Below are positions 1 to 10,240 of a DNA stretch of 64,000 nucleotides, in pieces. The first letter of the stretch is position 1. Each line of letters starts with the position of its first letter. The notes below the pieces were generated by a model. That model was not told the origin of the DNA. It did not search any database and saw only the letters and a list, made by a program, of their open reading frames with translations. The stretch is taken from positions 22,587,479 through 22,651,478 of the forward strand of contig OZ035998.1 of assembly GCA_964035015.1 (NCBI GenBank), written 5' to 3'. The position numbers and the translations under genes were made by a program. The stretch comes from Corallium rubrum (taxonomy: Eukaryota; Cnidaria; Anthozoa; Scleralcyonacea; Coralliidae).

Positions 1-158
1 TAGTTTCGTGCCACACGTATTGTGTGGTACTCTTCAGATAAAATGGTCTAATGAAGAGACCATTAAGGTAAAAATATACCATTAGACCATTAGACCATTT
101 GACCCTCTTAGACCATTTTATCTGAAGAGTACCACACAATACGTGTGGCACGAAACTA
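1..158. mobile_element. MITE-like foldback element with 50-bp inverted repeats
   Basis: Bases 1-50 and 109-158 are perfect inverted repeats around a 58-bp spacer rich in 'agaccatt' motifs. The outer ends read TAGTTTCGTGCC and its complement, so a TA target duplication is possible. It encodes nothing. The left flank is outside the window, so the target duplication cannot be confirmed. A non-autonomous Tc1/mariner-type MITE is the simplest reading. Confidence 0.7.
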
Positions 159-286
159 AATAGTAATAAAAATGTCTAATCAAACCTGCTGAGTCTTTGA
201 ACTTTAACTATATATATATATTAAATTAGATTTTGCATATCAAAAATTAAAGTTATATTTTATATATAAAATATTAAGGTTATAAA

Positions 287-665
287 ATGTTAAGGTTATA
301 TTTTATATTTTTTATTCTATGTTTACAAAATACCTCGCCGCAGCATCTGAAAACAGTTTTCAAAAACATTGAATTGATTGAAAACTACTCAAACAAGTAC
401 CTGGCTGGCTGCCACGGCTATATTAATTTATTAACAAAAACAATTTTCATTTCGAAATCTGAAGCGCTGAAACTGTTTTCACCTACATGTTAATATTTCA
501 ACAGCATTATTTGTAGGTTTTACAGGAGAAAAATTGCTTGCTGTTTTTCCGAGTTTTATGCCAAATTATGGACAAGCTACGTTAAGTTACAAGTGGTTTA
601 TAAACCACTTATAAGAAATTATTTGAAAGAAGATATTACGACGGCAAACACAGATAACAAAATAG
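287..665 (-). repeat. Dispersed repeat R1, copy A, first part
   Basis: About 320-660 matches the reverse complement of about 21665-21935, including the blocks around 'cacctacatgttaatatttcaacagc' (470-510) and 'ttatgccaaattatggacaagc'. The homology stops near 665 and resumes near 3390, so this copy is interrupted by about 2.7 kb. A 68-codon ORF starting at 287 has no recognisable domain and is not called a gene. Confidence 0.6.
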
Positions 666-1411
666 GTACGCTACGCGTACATGTATCTGCGCATGCTTGT
701 AGCATTTGAAGAATTATATGGATGATTGCACTGTACCTCTCTCCTTCGCTCAGCAGAAACCTCTGCAGAGACGAGAGGAGCTATATTGAACTGTATGACC
801 GTACCTACTTCATGCAGACAATATACAAATATTTCAACCAGTTTTAAGATTAGTTATAATTTATTTATTTAGAAATCATATGTAACTTTATATACATAAA
901 TTATAATTTATTAAGAAGTATTGCTCAGTGAGGGAATGCTTGATGCTTGACAGTGGTATGACCAAATGAAAGAGCATTCTAGCAGATATAAAGGCATCTT
1001 GTAAAAATTATTTCAGCAGCTGTAACATGCTTCTTTTTAGTTTGTAAAGTCATCACTAATACATGTTACAGTAGGTTGACAATCTTTTTATAGTCCATAT
1101 GATGAATTATGTTAAACACATGTGAATATTCTCATTTCTCAGTCAAGTCCTAGGTAATTGCAACAGGAACAAAACTGTCCACATTCATCACACAGTTTCC
1201 AGGGCTTTGATTCCAAACATTTTGCTGCTTACGAAGCACTTTATTTCACTGCAGTAGTAGTTAAATTGCCAGAATTGGAAAAACAATGAACTTGGTGCCA
1301 AAATGTAGTAGCAGATGCCATGGGTCATAAATTGGCAGCCAACCATCCGTAGAAAATGTTGACAAGGGTTGAGAGTCGACATGGGTACAATCCAACTTCA
1401 GTTTCATGTAT
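666..1411. other. No supported feature
   Basis: AT-rich sequence without a coding signal, RNA gene or long repeat that I can see. It lies in the segment that interrupts repeat R1 copy A. The short minus-strand ORFs that start here have no domain. Confidence 0.5.
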
Positions 1412-1750
1412 AAGTTCATACTTTATAGAACATACATGTACATGTTCATAACAGCTTCAGCACAATTCATCACAATATAATGTATCAAGTATACAAATTA
1501 CAGTATCAAATCCAGATTATGTCCATATAAAGCACACCATCAGATTCATAAAATATAATCGCGTTGTGCCAGAAATCCATATAGATAATATCATATACTG
1601 GGTTTTGTATTTTGTATCTTACTGCATAAAATTGATACAGTCCATGGCACAGCGTTACACCATACATACGATTAGAGTAGATGCCCATGTATAAGTTTCT
1701 TCCCTTAGATTGTGATTGTTCTGCTAGGGCGGTGTTCTGACAGATTATCC
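1412..1750 (+). repeat. Direct repeat D1, copy 1 (about 340 bp)
   Basis: Starts at 'aagttcatactttatag' and ends near 'ggcggtgttctgacag'. It is repeated in the same orientation at 2468-2810 with a few percent substitutions and small indels. Unit boundaries are clear by eye. No coding content. Confidence 0.8.
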
Positions 1751-2357
1751 AACCAATATCACCGCAAAACCAAAAAAAATGTGTTAGAATTGTAAATAAA
1801 GGCAAACACAATTATGGTAAAACATAAATAAATGTACTGTAAAACATAATTAACAATAAGTAAAACATAATTATGGTAAAAAAAATAAAACTGCTTATTT
1901 GATAATTCTGATATTGGCGTCTAAAAATAATGAAATTTGTTCATTGTTGTTATACCTTTATGGGTACAACAACAACACAAAGACTACAATTGTTCACGTA
2001 TTTATTGTGATCTGAAGCTAAATATCTCCTTTTCACGCAGCTCCTATTTACTTTGTTTTAATTAAAACAATTAATTAATGCACATATGGCTTTATGGTCT
2101 GAAAAATAAGTTTCTAAAATGTGTGAACTAGCTTGTGATTCCGGTAAATTCGTATAAATATGATCTATTATTGTTTTATCATGTATTAATTTATGATTGA
2201 GTCGGTTTTCTTTGTTCTTTCGAGGGCTTTATATCGCATAAAGACCTTGAATACTAATTAGATAAGAAATGAAGGAAAAAACTAGGAAAATCTTTGTCCA
2301 AGGTAGGAAAAAAAACCCAACTTTGTTGGAAAACCTCCTCAATCATAAATTAAGTCA
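1751..2357. other. Spacer between the D1 copies
   Basis: No gene is visible. The part near 2187-2250 ('cgagggctttatatcgcat') is an inverted relative of the left flank and arm of the palindrome at 2358-2461, so it belongs to the same foldback structure. Confidence 0.5.
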
Positions 2358-2461
2358 GATAAATCCCTCGAACGTCGGGATTTATGCGATATAAAGCCCT
2401 CGGACGCTTCGCGTCCTCGGGTCTTTATATAGCATAAATCCCTCGTTCTCGGGATTTATCT
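2358..2461. repeat. Imperfect 104-bp palindrome
   Basis: Left arm 2358-2406 and right arm 2412-2461 are nearly complementary, with only 'cttcg' at the centre. Both arms contain 'gcataaatccc' and 'ctttatat' blocks. RNA or single-stranded DNA from it would form one long hairpin. It sits directly before the second D1 copy. Confidence 0.75.
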
Positions 2462-2467
2462 ATTACT

Positions 2468-2810
2468 AAGTTCATACTTTATAGAACATACATGTACATG
2501 TTCATAACAGCTTCAGCACAATTCATCACAATATAATGTATCAAGTATACAAATTACAGTATCAAATCCAGATTATGCCCATATAAAGCACACCATCAGA
2601 TCCATAAAATATAAGTGTGTTGTGCCAGAAATCCGTATAGATAATATCATATACTGAGTTTTGTATTTTGTATCTTACTGCATAAAATTGATACAGTCTA
2701 CGACACAGCGTTAGATCCATACATAAGATTAGAGTAGATGCCCCTGTATATTAAGTTTCTTCCCTTAGATTGTAATTGTTCTGCTAGGGCGGTGTTCTGA
2801 AAGATTATAC
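2468..2810 (+). repeat. Direct repeat D1, copy 2
   Basis: Second copy of the unit at 1412-1750, in the same orientation and about 1,056 bp downstream. Between the two lie the palindrome and A-rich spacer. The copies could be terminal repeats of one element or a segmental duplication. No TG...CA ends or primer-binding site are seen, which argues against LTRs. Confidence 0.8.
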
Positions 2811-3046
2811 ATAGAAATAAGTCTATTATTTCTATGGCCCAATATTGCCACCACAGGCCCAACTTTCCGCTGGAATTACAGTTGTTGACTATTATGCAGC
2901 AGGTAACACTTGCTTCTATACTGTAATATATTTGTTTTAAAATCTCTTACCTTAGTACATTTGGTTCAGATGATTATATAATATTCAGTCATACAGTTAT
3001 TACAGGGTGCCTGAGTGCCTCTGAAAGTCTTATCATTAAAATTTTT

Positions 3047-3258
3047 AAAACATATGCTTCGAAGGCTAAAGAAACGATAGAAAATATCGCTACATCAAAA
3101 GTAAACATACTCCACTCCTTCGCCGACGCCAACTTGCTTTTACTCGCCATGTTAAAACATATGACTCAAAGGCTACAGAAACGATAGAAAATATCGCTAC
3201 ATCAAAAGTAAACATACTCCACTCCTTCGCCGACGCCATCTTGCTTTTGCTCGCCTAA
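3047..3258 (+). repeat. Tandem duplication of a 107-bp unit
   Basis: Two adjacent units begin 'aaaacatatg' at 3047 and 3154 and share 'cgatagaaaatatcgctac' and 'cactccttcgccgacgcca' with only a few differences. 'cgatagaaaatatcg' is itself a small hairpin. No coding potential. Confidence 0.8.
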
Positions 3259-3389
3259 GCATTACGTCATTCATTGTTAACAAACCTAACAAACAAACAA
3301 ACTTTCACGCACGATAGCAATATATCTGCTGCGCAGATACAAAAACACAACAGGCCAGCAATTACTGACATGCAATGGGTACGTTTAAA

Positions 3390-3827
3390 AATACTTTAAG
3401 GAACACACAAAAATAAAACAAAATTCACAGTGATAGGATATGTTAACAGGGAAACTCGGACAGTTTTACTACTAAATGTTCGTGATTACTGAGAGCGGCT
3501 GCTCTATATATTTTTACTTTAAACTTAAATTTTTCGTCGGCCATTATTTCTTCGTTGGTTTTCAAGGTTTACTATTGCTTTTTCCTCCTTTTTAGAGTTT
3601 CGGTTTGACGGGTTTCCTTCTACTCAGGATGTTGTTTTGCTTTATACGTAGATGTTGATTTGTTTGTGTTCTTTCAAAAGTGATGTTGGTTTCCCAAAAA
3701 CTCGTCTTTTTGTCAAGAATAAACTATGTTGTTAGTTCAAATCTTTCAAGAACTATATTGTCCCCAGTACCCCACAATCTTAACCGTACATGGTCCGTCC
3801 ACACATATATACAAATAAATAAAAAAA

Positions 3828-3870
<43 letters not shown>

Positions 3871-3875
3871 ACAAA

Positions 3876-3918
<43 letters not shown>

Positions 3919-4030
3919 ATATTCAGATCACAGAAATACGTTCGTATATCACGTTTGCATACCACGCGTGTAAAATGGACTCCACGCTTGCCGAGATTAT
4001 AGCACCCTCACCGGCTCGGGGATTAACCAT
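3390..4030 (-). repeat. Dispersed repeat R1, copy A, second part with (AAAT)n
   Basis: Reverse complement of about 21091-21650. Shared landmarks are 'ctcggacagttt', 'gagagcggctgctctata', 'ccccagtaccccacaatc', and the end 'ccctcaccggctcggggat'. In this copy the short internal TTTATTTATTT has grown into an (AAAT)n tract at about 3813-3920. Copy B shows only two to three units, so the expansion is specific to this locus. Confidence 0.7.
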
Positions 4031-4588
4031 GAAAATATAATACTTGTTTAACCAAAATCAAATCGAAAAATCGAAGAGCAAAGAAAATCTGGACAACTAT
4101 AGTCTGTTGATAGCCTTGCCACCCTGTTTCCATTTATAAAGATATGGTTAACAACATTATTTATAAAAAAAATATTTACTGGATAAAGGAACGAGTTAGT
4201 TCTCGGGCAGTCGTTTTATATTCCCAGGCAGTCTCGGGCAGTCCCGGGCAGTAATTAGTATGACCGGGTGAATAGTGCTGGATAGACCACAAAAATGAAA
4301 TAACAAGTTTAACATTCTTATATTTTTCGGATAGATTAATTTTTTGAATGTGTTAATGGCTAGAAAATTGTAAAGAAACAAACCTGTGGACACTGTTCTA
4401 CTTAATTTTGTTGACTTTTCACGTTATTCTACTACATCAGCCTTGTCTATCAACAAAATCTCCTGCTTTGGTAAACATGAGCAAAACTGTCCGCCATTTT
4501 GTTTTACCCGCAGGTGAACAGTGCAGGATACCCGAGCTAGAGGAACCAATCAGATTGTTTGAAAAGCACTATTCACCAGCGAGGTATA
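4031..4588. other. No supported feature
   Basis: No coding, RNA or long repeat signal. A short tandem pattern 'gtcccgggcagt/gtctcgggcagt' lies near 4205-4255. Confidence 0.5.
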
Positions 4589-4590
4589 TG

Positions 4591-4591
<1 letters not shown>

Positions 4592-4664
<73 letters not shown>
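4592..4664. repeat. (TA)n microsatellite
   Basis: Uninterrupted TA dinucleotides of about 72 bp. Any ORF running through it (Ile-Tyr repeats) is an artefact. Confidence 0.95.
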
Positions 4665-4666
<2 letters not shown>

Positions 4667-4837
4667 GTTTAAAGTATAAAAATAAAAATTACTTGGGTCA
4701 CAGAAATGTGTCCGTTCTCCGTATTAAACGGGCTAATGTATAAGATAAAATATACGAGCTTCTCGTCGGAGCAAACAAAATGGTCTGTTTTTAGTTTCGT
4801 TGTATATAATATGTTATATTAACCGCATATTAACTTA

Positions 4838-6645
4838 GGCTATGTACACACGGTAACGTTTCCGAGCGTTTTCGTATTTGTAGATACCCGCCCCCCCCCC
4901 CCCCCCCTATCCACCGTCTAAAGGGATACCGCCTCATTAATATTCAGCATGTGTCACGCAATTGCGAACGCGTTGCGAACGGAAAAACAAAATAATAGGG
5001 CACATGAGGCTATATAAGCTCGGAGCTGAAGTATAATCATTACGATGTTAGTTCGTTCGACCAATCTATAGTAGCTCGAGACGTTAGAGAAGGATTAGAA
5101 CGTTTGTTGAAAGCGGCCGATTGGAAGAGATATGAATACTCGACGATCTAGAAAACGTACATGGATGAAGTGTGCGTTGCCGAATACCAAAAGTTGTTTC
5201 CACTGATTGAAACTTTATACACTAATAACGCCATCGTCGCGGAGATCGAGAAATTATGCGAATTAGAAAACTGTTGTGGTTGTAAGATTGACCACCCCAG
5301 TCAGCGCCATCATGATTGCCTCATGTCCTGATAATCATATATAAAGACGCTCTGGAACGTTTAAGACAATTAGAAAACACGTCAGAATCCATGTTGTATG
5401 CACTGTGGCAATTGTATAGTAATGCGGAAAATCCAGAAATGAAATGTATTCTAGGATATCTTTCTTACTGGAAAGAAAGTATTAAAATATTTTCTTGTAT
5501 AAATGTTGTGTTTTGTCTTAAATAAGTCTAATAATTGTGGATTTCGGTAGAGTTGTCGGACAAGGAAAATACATTAAGGTTTTAAAAAAAGATTTTATTT
5601 CGATTAAATTTCAGCCTCAATAAAGGGGCATGCACTATTTCCTATATACTTCACATTATAATCAGTTTTAATAAGGTCTAGGCTTTAGTAAATATCTAGA
5701 CATTTTAAGTTTCAGGGAGTCTTTATATTCTTCTCTATATTTTCAGGGGTCAACCTTTCCACATCAGGCTTCTGCTTTCATGGGAATGTACGTGGACCTT
5801 TCCTTTAAAAGAGGGAGTTTCGCATACTCTTCTCTTTGGCCAGGGGTCATCCTTGCCAGATCGGCTTTTTTCCAATCCGCAGATACCACCCAGGTATGAA
5901 AGGGGTTTAGTTTATATAAGCGTTGGTCGTTCGATTGTCGGAGGCGGTGTTAAAAAATAGGGCTTAGGAGCACTACTAAGAGCTATTGTAGGATATAGTG
6001 GTTGTTCAAGCCTTGGAGGTGGTGTTAAAAATAGGGTTTATGCGTAGTAAGACTTTCCAGATAATCTTGTTCAGGTGCATTTGGAGCCGCGGACAGATTT
6101 CGTATAATTTTCTGGAGCTGTATTTGAAGATTGTTCTGAACTTGAAGCTGGTTCTGCAGCTGATTTTCAATGTTAGCAAGCGCTGTAGCTCGTTCGAGTA
6201 AAGTGTGCTCTAAACGTCAGGAGTTAACTGCGACGCTTGAGCAATACGCTCTATTTTTTATAAAATAATTTGCCTAAGATTAGAATGGGGTTTCTGGTGT
6301 TATACAGAGGTCGACAGGAGACAAAGAGCGTATAAACTAAACACTTGCGTAGGTTTCATATTCCAATATGATAGCCTAGTCGATGTGCAGAATCAATGAC
6401 TTCCGTTCGACACCAACTCGCCCAAACATGGCCTATTATTCTATTTTTCTGTTCGCAACGCGTTCGTCACGCGTGACGCGTTCGTCAATATTAATGACGC
6501 TGAATATTACTGAGGCAGCATCCCCTTGGACGGTAGGGGGTTGTCTACTCGAATTGCTTACTATTCTCAAGGAAATCGAGAACAATCAATTTATTTCTTG
6601 AAACAATACGAAAACGCTCGGAAACGTTACCGTGTACACATAGCC
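4838..6645. mobile_element. 1.8-kb DNA transposon-like element with long TIRs
   Basis: The left end at 4838 (GGCTATGTACACACGGTAAC...) matches the complement of the right end (...CGTGTACACATAGCC, 6645) over about 40 bp with only two or three mismatches. With gaps the similarity continues inward to about 5003 and 6425, including a block around 'cgaacgcgttgcgaac'. Inside are a C18 tract (about 4891-4908), a small Cys/His ORF on the plus strand, and a mostly open but stop-containing minus strand with a Gln-rich, coiled-coil-like segment near 6040-6200. No DDE transposase is visible. The three bases outside each end are tta and ttc, so no clean target duplication. Superfamily not assigned; the GG start would suit a PIF/Harbinger-like element. 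Confidence 0.75.
5161..5331 (+). CDS. Small ORF with a Cys/His-rich motif, unrecognised
   Basis: A 56-codon ORF from ATG 5161 to TGA 5329-5331, too short for most ORF filters. It ends in the compact motif CCGCKIDHPSQRHHDCLM, whose Cys and His spacing suggests a zinc-binding knuckle. The upstream half (EYQKLFPLIETLY...) looks helical and amphipathic. In-frame codons upstream hit a TAG at 5149. Another frame before it (5085-5150) reads a charged peptide, and a third frame after it (5334-5525) reads ALERLRQLENTSESMLYAL. The three may be pieces of one decayed gene of about 140 residues joined by two frameshifts. Its position inside the TIR element suggests an accessory gene carried by that element. 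I do not recognise the family. Confidence 0.4.
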   Translation: MDEVCVAEYQKLFPLIETLYTNNAIVAEIEKLCELENCCGCKIDHPSQRHHDCLMS

Positions 6646-6761
6646 TTCATTAACAACTCATCCTGCGCAGTACATGTATTCATCTCGAAAATGTGATATT
6701 TTTTTGTGAGATCGGGTCCTAAATGAAATGAAATTGGAAATTCAATGAGATCATAGTTTAC

Positions 6762-6884
6762 CTTGACAAGTTCCGTTAACTTTTTCAAAATTCGTCGAAC
6801 AATTACAGCCATATGTTCCAATGGGTTTCTTTGGGTAACAAATCTCATTCTTGGAGCAAGGATAAGATTGACAAGGATGTGTGT
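6762..6884 (-). CDS. EGF-like domain exon A (host gene, minus strand)
   Basis: The 123-bp exon encodes one EGF module: HPC-x4-C-x5-C-x10-C-x1-C-x10-C, with residues CYPK, CNCS and VNGTC. All six cysteines expected for the three disulfides are present. The acceptor is '...atttttag' just beyond 6884 and the donor is CAAG|gtaaac at 6762/6761. Both junctions are phase 1, the classic symmetric arrangement of extracellular modules that allows exon shuffling. The start DTHPC lacks the D-x-D/N-E signature of calcium-binding EGF domains. NGT is an N-glycosylation sequon also present in the other two exons. It is closest in sequence to exon B, 11.55 kb upstream on the same strand. The product would be extracellular; the full gene is not in the window. 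Confidence 0.8.
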
Positions 6885-7189
6885 CTAAAAATATAAATCT
6901 TGGTTGTTTAAGCAATAAATTTACACTACATGTCCTACAGCGTGATCCGCGTCGCCTTTTCACACGCAACATAGCTGGAGGTAGTTTTACTGCGACTAAC
7001 AACCGCAATTCACGTTCCTATAAGCGCCATGCACGTGTAAATCTCATGGTCAAAGAATCATCCCCTCTCTTATCTTCTTACATACTCTAACCTACTGCAT
7101 ATATACTTATAACAAATGATCCTGCACAACAAAAACAAGAACACTATACCTTCCCAAAAACACAGAAACACAACATACTCGCATTATAC

Positions 7190-7485
7190 CGGGTTGTGGA
7201 GCCCCCCAAAATGACTCCCAAAGTATGCTGATTACCTTCTCCAACCACCGATAAATCACATACATATACCCTCCTACATCCAAGACACTACTGACTTTCT
7301 CACACGAACATTTTCTCTCAATGAAAACGCACCTACTGATTTAATTCTTATTACTATAGATGTCAGTAGCTTGTACACAAACATATCAAATGATGAGGGC
7401 TTCAAAGCCTGTATTGATATACTTAAGGTACACAAGATAGTTGACATGCACCTCCACTTATACTTACGTCAAACAATTTACTAAT
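7190..7485 (+). pseudogene. Penelope-like element, reverse-transcriptase fragment
   Basis: The plus-strand frame reads HIPSYIQDTTDFL and then ILITIDVSSLYTNISNDEG, matching the RT motif typical of Penelope-like elements (DVSSLYTNIP). The frame is open from about 7222 to 7485; the rest of the palm (YxDD) and the GIY-YIG endonuclease are missing, so this is a short truncated remnant. Its family differs from the PLE copies at 20-24 kb, which carry DVVSLFTAIPV. It lies in the intron upstream of EGF exon A on the opposite strand. Confidence 0.75.
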
Positions 7486-7840
7486 ATCGCCATACATGAT
7501 CCCACAATTACCCCCATGGACAATGACTATCCCTTCAACTCCTACACCAAGCACGCACTTCTCACTGTGACCTGGAAACGAATGACCCTACGCAACATAT
7601 ACAACAACAAATTAACTCTAGTTTCACTAATGCAAAATGAAAAACTATTCGATGACACGACATACAATACTTTTATTTCCGTTTGGCCACAAACTAACAC
7701 AAACACACCGACATTATACCGACAGGGGGGAAAATCGGCTGATTGGTCAATTTGAAAACGCAACAGCGCTTGCCCAGAAAGTAAACAGCTGACCTAAACT
7801 TATGTTTGAGCCGTCAATTCGATGTCGAGAGAGATCGAAA
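7486..7840. other. No supported feature
   Basis: A 104-codon plus-strand ORF (7441-7755) and its antisense partner are present, but neither shows a domain I recognise. The segment may be more decayed PLE or LINE sequence. Confidence 0.4.
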
Positions 7841-8290
7841 CTATGTTTTATGCGTTCGTCGATGGTTTTGCAGTCCACCATTGCTTAAACAAAGACGTCC
7901 ACATCCTTGAAACGTGGATTTAAAGCCCAACGCTGACGAAGAGTTCCTTCCACGAGGCTGACGACGACTGGTTACAGTCGATGAGCTTCTTTCGATATTT
8001 TCGCGCGACGTGGCTGATGTAGACGATGTCGAATGAGAGGAAGCCAAAGCTGTCTTGCTTGCCCATCGTACAAGAATCTGCTTCTCTTCGAGATTGTTAA
8101 TTTTGTCTCTTAGCTGTAAGCTGATTATCTTTTGCTGAAATATTGAAGTACTTGAAGCATGCAGCCGCTGTGGACAGTCTGTTGGCCCTCCTGTGCATGC
8201 ATGTAGATTCTTCGTCGGCGAACTCTATTTTGTGCTCGATAGAAGGTTGTAGTGGGAAAGATAAATAAAAATTTGGCTTTTGTAGCCACA
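7841..8290 (-). pseudogene. Possible LINE C-terminal tail with a zinc-finger-like motif
   Basis: On the minus strand, the peptide ending CGRLCLSNGGLQNHRRTHK resembles the single C2H2-like finger that often follows the RT domain in some metazoan LINE proteins. The serine/threonine-rich stretch before it and the reading frame near 8100-8290 show no other domain. This is a weak call based on one motif. An isolated host zinc-finger remnant is the alternative. Confidence 0.3.
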
Positions 8291-8351
8291 TTCTCGAGCT
8301 TCATGTGAAGCAGATTATCTAACCAGCCGATGTCAAAGAGTTGTTGTGGAT
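8291..8351 (+). pseudogene. LINE-F (CR1/L2-like) RT, fragment upstream of the nested insertion
   Basis: The frame reads DYLTSRCQRVVVDN up to the target-site duplication. It continues across it on the far side of the inserted element as [19 protein letters not shown], the RT motif B region. The open reading frame therefore proves that the two pieces were one element before the RTE-like LINE inserted. The upstream limit near 8291 is approximate. Confidence 0.75.
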
Positions 8352-8367
8352 AACGTCGCTTCGCAAT
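8352..8367. repeat. Target-site duplication, left copy (16 bp)
   Basis: AACGTCGCTTCGCAAT at 8352-8367 is repeated exactly at 9478-9493. The two copies bracket the RTE-like LINE precisely. Confidence 0.95.
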
Positions 8368-9477
8368 CTTCTTCTTCTTCTCTGCCTTAATCCCTAGTGG
8401 GGTTGGCCGCTCTTATATGCTGTCGCCAACGTCTTCTGTTTTCTGCATCTTCCTTCTCCAAGCCCAACTGGCTCATGTCTCTTTCCACTCCATCTCTCCA
8501 TCCAATTCTCTGTGTCCCTCTCGATCTCTTTCCCTCCACCTGTTTTTCCAGCGCCACTCTCACCGGGTTGTCTACTTTCATCCTGAGTATGTGGCCATAC
8601 CATCTCAGGTGAGCCTCTCTCACTTTCTCCGCGTTCGACACCACTCCAGCTTCTGCTCTGATATCTTCGTTCCTCCTTCTCTCTTTTAAAGATACTCCCA
8701 TCAGCCATCGCAGCATTCTCATCTCCGTCCTTTCCAGCTGTTTTCATCGCCCAGTTCTCTGCACCATACAGCAATACAGGTCTCCCCACTGCTGTGTAGA
8801 TCTTCACCCTCAGCTTCAATGGCATTTTTCTATCGAGTACTACACTGCTGACCTCCTTCCATCTTGCCCATATCCTGCGCTTCTATCTTGCGCTTATCCG
8901 GTTCCTTACTTCCTTCTCTGTTCCACCTGTGCTCTCCACCGTCGCTCCAAGATACTTGAAACTATCCATTTGATTCAGCTGCCTTCCACGGATATCCTCC
9001 AGCGCAATCTGCTCACCTTCTTCCTTACTGCTAAGCATTGTCTCCGTCTTCTCTACATTCACCCTCAAACCTCCTTTCTCCAAGCACTTCTGCGATTCTG
9101 CCATCCTTCGCTGCAGTTCTTCTTCCGAGTGCGCCATCACCACCAGATCATCTGCATATAGTAGCTCCCATATACCTTCAGTCCCAATCATCTCACTCAG
9201 CACATCCATCACTACCATAAACAGAAATGGACTCAGTGCAGACCCTTGATGTAATCCAACTTCAATTCCAAACTCCTCTGTGTCGCCATACACTGTGCTC
9301 ACCACTGTTCTTGACCCTCTATACATATCCTTCACCACATCAGTCTCTCTAGGAACCCTGTCATATGCTTTCTCAAGGTCAACAAAACCATAGTATGCTT
9401 TCTGATTTCCTTCCAATGCCTTCTCCTGCAATTGCCTTACAATATAAATCGCATCACTTGTTCCTCCTCTTCCTTTC
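8368..9477 (-). mobile_element. LINE-E: 5'-truncated RTE-like retrotransposon insertion
   Basis: This 1,110-bp insertion runs on the minus strand from the truncated 5' end at 9477 to a 3' tail of GAAGAAGAAG repeats at 8368-8384. It is flanked by a perfect 16-bp target-site duplication, the normal product of target-primed reverse transcription. It interrupts LINE-F between codons of its RT, so it is younger than LINE-F. The perfect duplication suggests a fairly recent insertion. Confidence 0.9.
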
Positions 9478-9479
9478 AA
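8387..9479 (-). pseudogene. LINE-E reverse transcriptase, C-terminal part
   Basis: The 5' frame (9479-8883) holds RT motifs FVDLEKAYDRVPR, VGLHQGSALSPFLF and LLYADDLVV, ending in the thumb (SFKYLGATVE). Catalytic DD in YADD is intact, so the palm is preserved. A frameshift separates it from the tail: GRPVLLYGAENWAMKTA (8825 down) and then, in another frame, RMLRWLMGVSLKERRRNE ... LRWYGHILRM ... RRWRQHIRAANPTRD to the stop near 8387. That tail is characteristic of RTE-type and related LINEs. The fingers and the N-terminal apurinic-like endonuclease are absent through 5' truncation. It cannot make a functional protein. Confidence 0.85.
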
Positions 9480-9493
9480 CGTCGCTTCGCAAT
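9478..9493. repeat. Target-site duplication, right copy (16 bp)
   Basis: Exact repeat of 8352-8367, marking the 5' junction of LINE-E. Confidence 0.95.
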
Positions 9494-10240
9494 GGGCACC
9501 TGTAACTTCTGGTGTTCCTCAAGGCAGCATCCTAGGGCCCTTGCTTTTTGTCATCTTCATAAATGATCTTCCCGATGTCATACCAGACGAAACTTCAACA
9601 GCTTTATACGCAGAAGACACGATCGAAACTTTACAAAAGCATCACTTCCGTAAGTGACTGCGAGAATCTGCAACGAGCTTCGACCAACGTGAATGATTGG
9701 AGTTGCGAAAAGAACATCAGGTTCAACGCGTCCAAATGCAAGGTCTTAACTGTGACACGTAAGAAGAATCCCGTGTCTTATGACTATTGCTTGGGTACGG
9801 AGAAGCTGCAAAATGTTCGGGAGGAGAAAGATCTTGGTGTCTACATGTCGACCAAGCTCTTTTGGGAATCTTACGTCAACAACATCGTCGCGAAAGCTAA
9901 CAAACTGCTTGGATTGCTTAAGAGAACTTGTCCTCTGTTAACGGACACGGGAATCAGGCGAACCCTATACCTGTCGCTGATAAATTCCCAGCTATGTTAC
10001 GCAAGCCATGTATGGTCTCCAGTCCACAGCATAGTCCAACAAAAAGTGGAAAAAGTGCAACGCAGAGCAACTAGGTGGATCCTGAATGTCAAACCAGGAG
10101 AGATACCGTACAAGCAGCGACTGCTAATTTTGAATCTGCTGCCTCTGTCTTACGACAGAGAAATCAAAGATTTATTATTTTTTTACAAGTCGTTATATGG
10201 TTATTCATATAAATCAGGGGCTGGTTGTATAAAAAAGTGA
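9494..10240 (+). pseudogene. LINE-F (CR1/L2-like) RT, main fragment
   Basis: It continues from 8351 across the duplication: [26 protein letters not shown], then ALYAEDTIE where the family has YADD. The second catalytic neighbour is changed (A-E-D), so the active site is damaged. After a frameshift near 9590-9650 the frame 9663-10240 gives the thumb and C-terminal region (KCKVLTVTRKKNP, KDLGVYMS, NSQLCYASHVWSP, KVEKVQRRATRWIL), ordinary for Jockey/CR1/L2-group LINEs. The end at 10240 lacks the usual full C terminus, so it is truncated or interrupted by the repeat that follows. Confidence 0.85.

Noticed and set aside
1506-1811. 101-residue minus-strand ORF
   Set aside because: It lies in direct repeat D1, and the second D1 copy does not keep the frame.
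1412-2810. LTR pair of a short retroelement
   Set aside because: D1 copies lack TG...CA ends, primer site and polypurine tract, and the interior is palindromic and non-coding.
7841-8047. Host C2H2 zinc-finger gene
   Set aside because: A single degenerate finger next to LINE sequence. A LINE tail is more likely, and both are weak.
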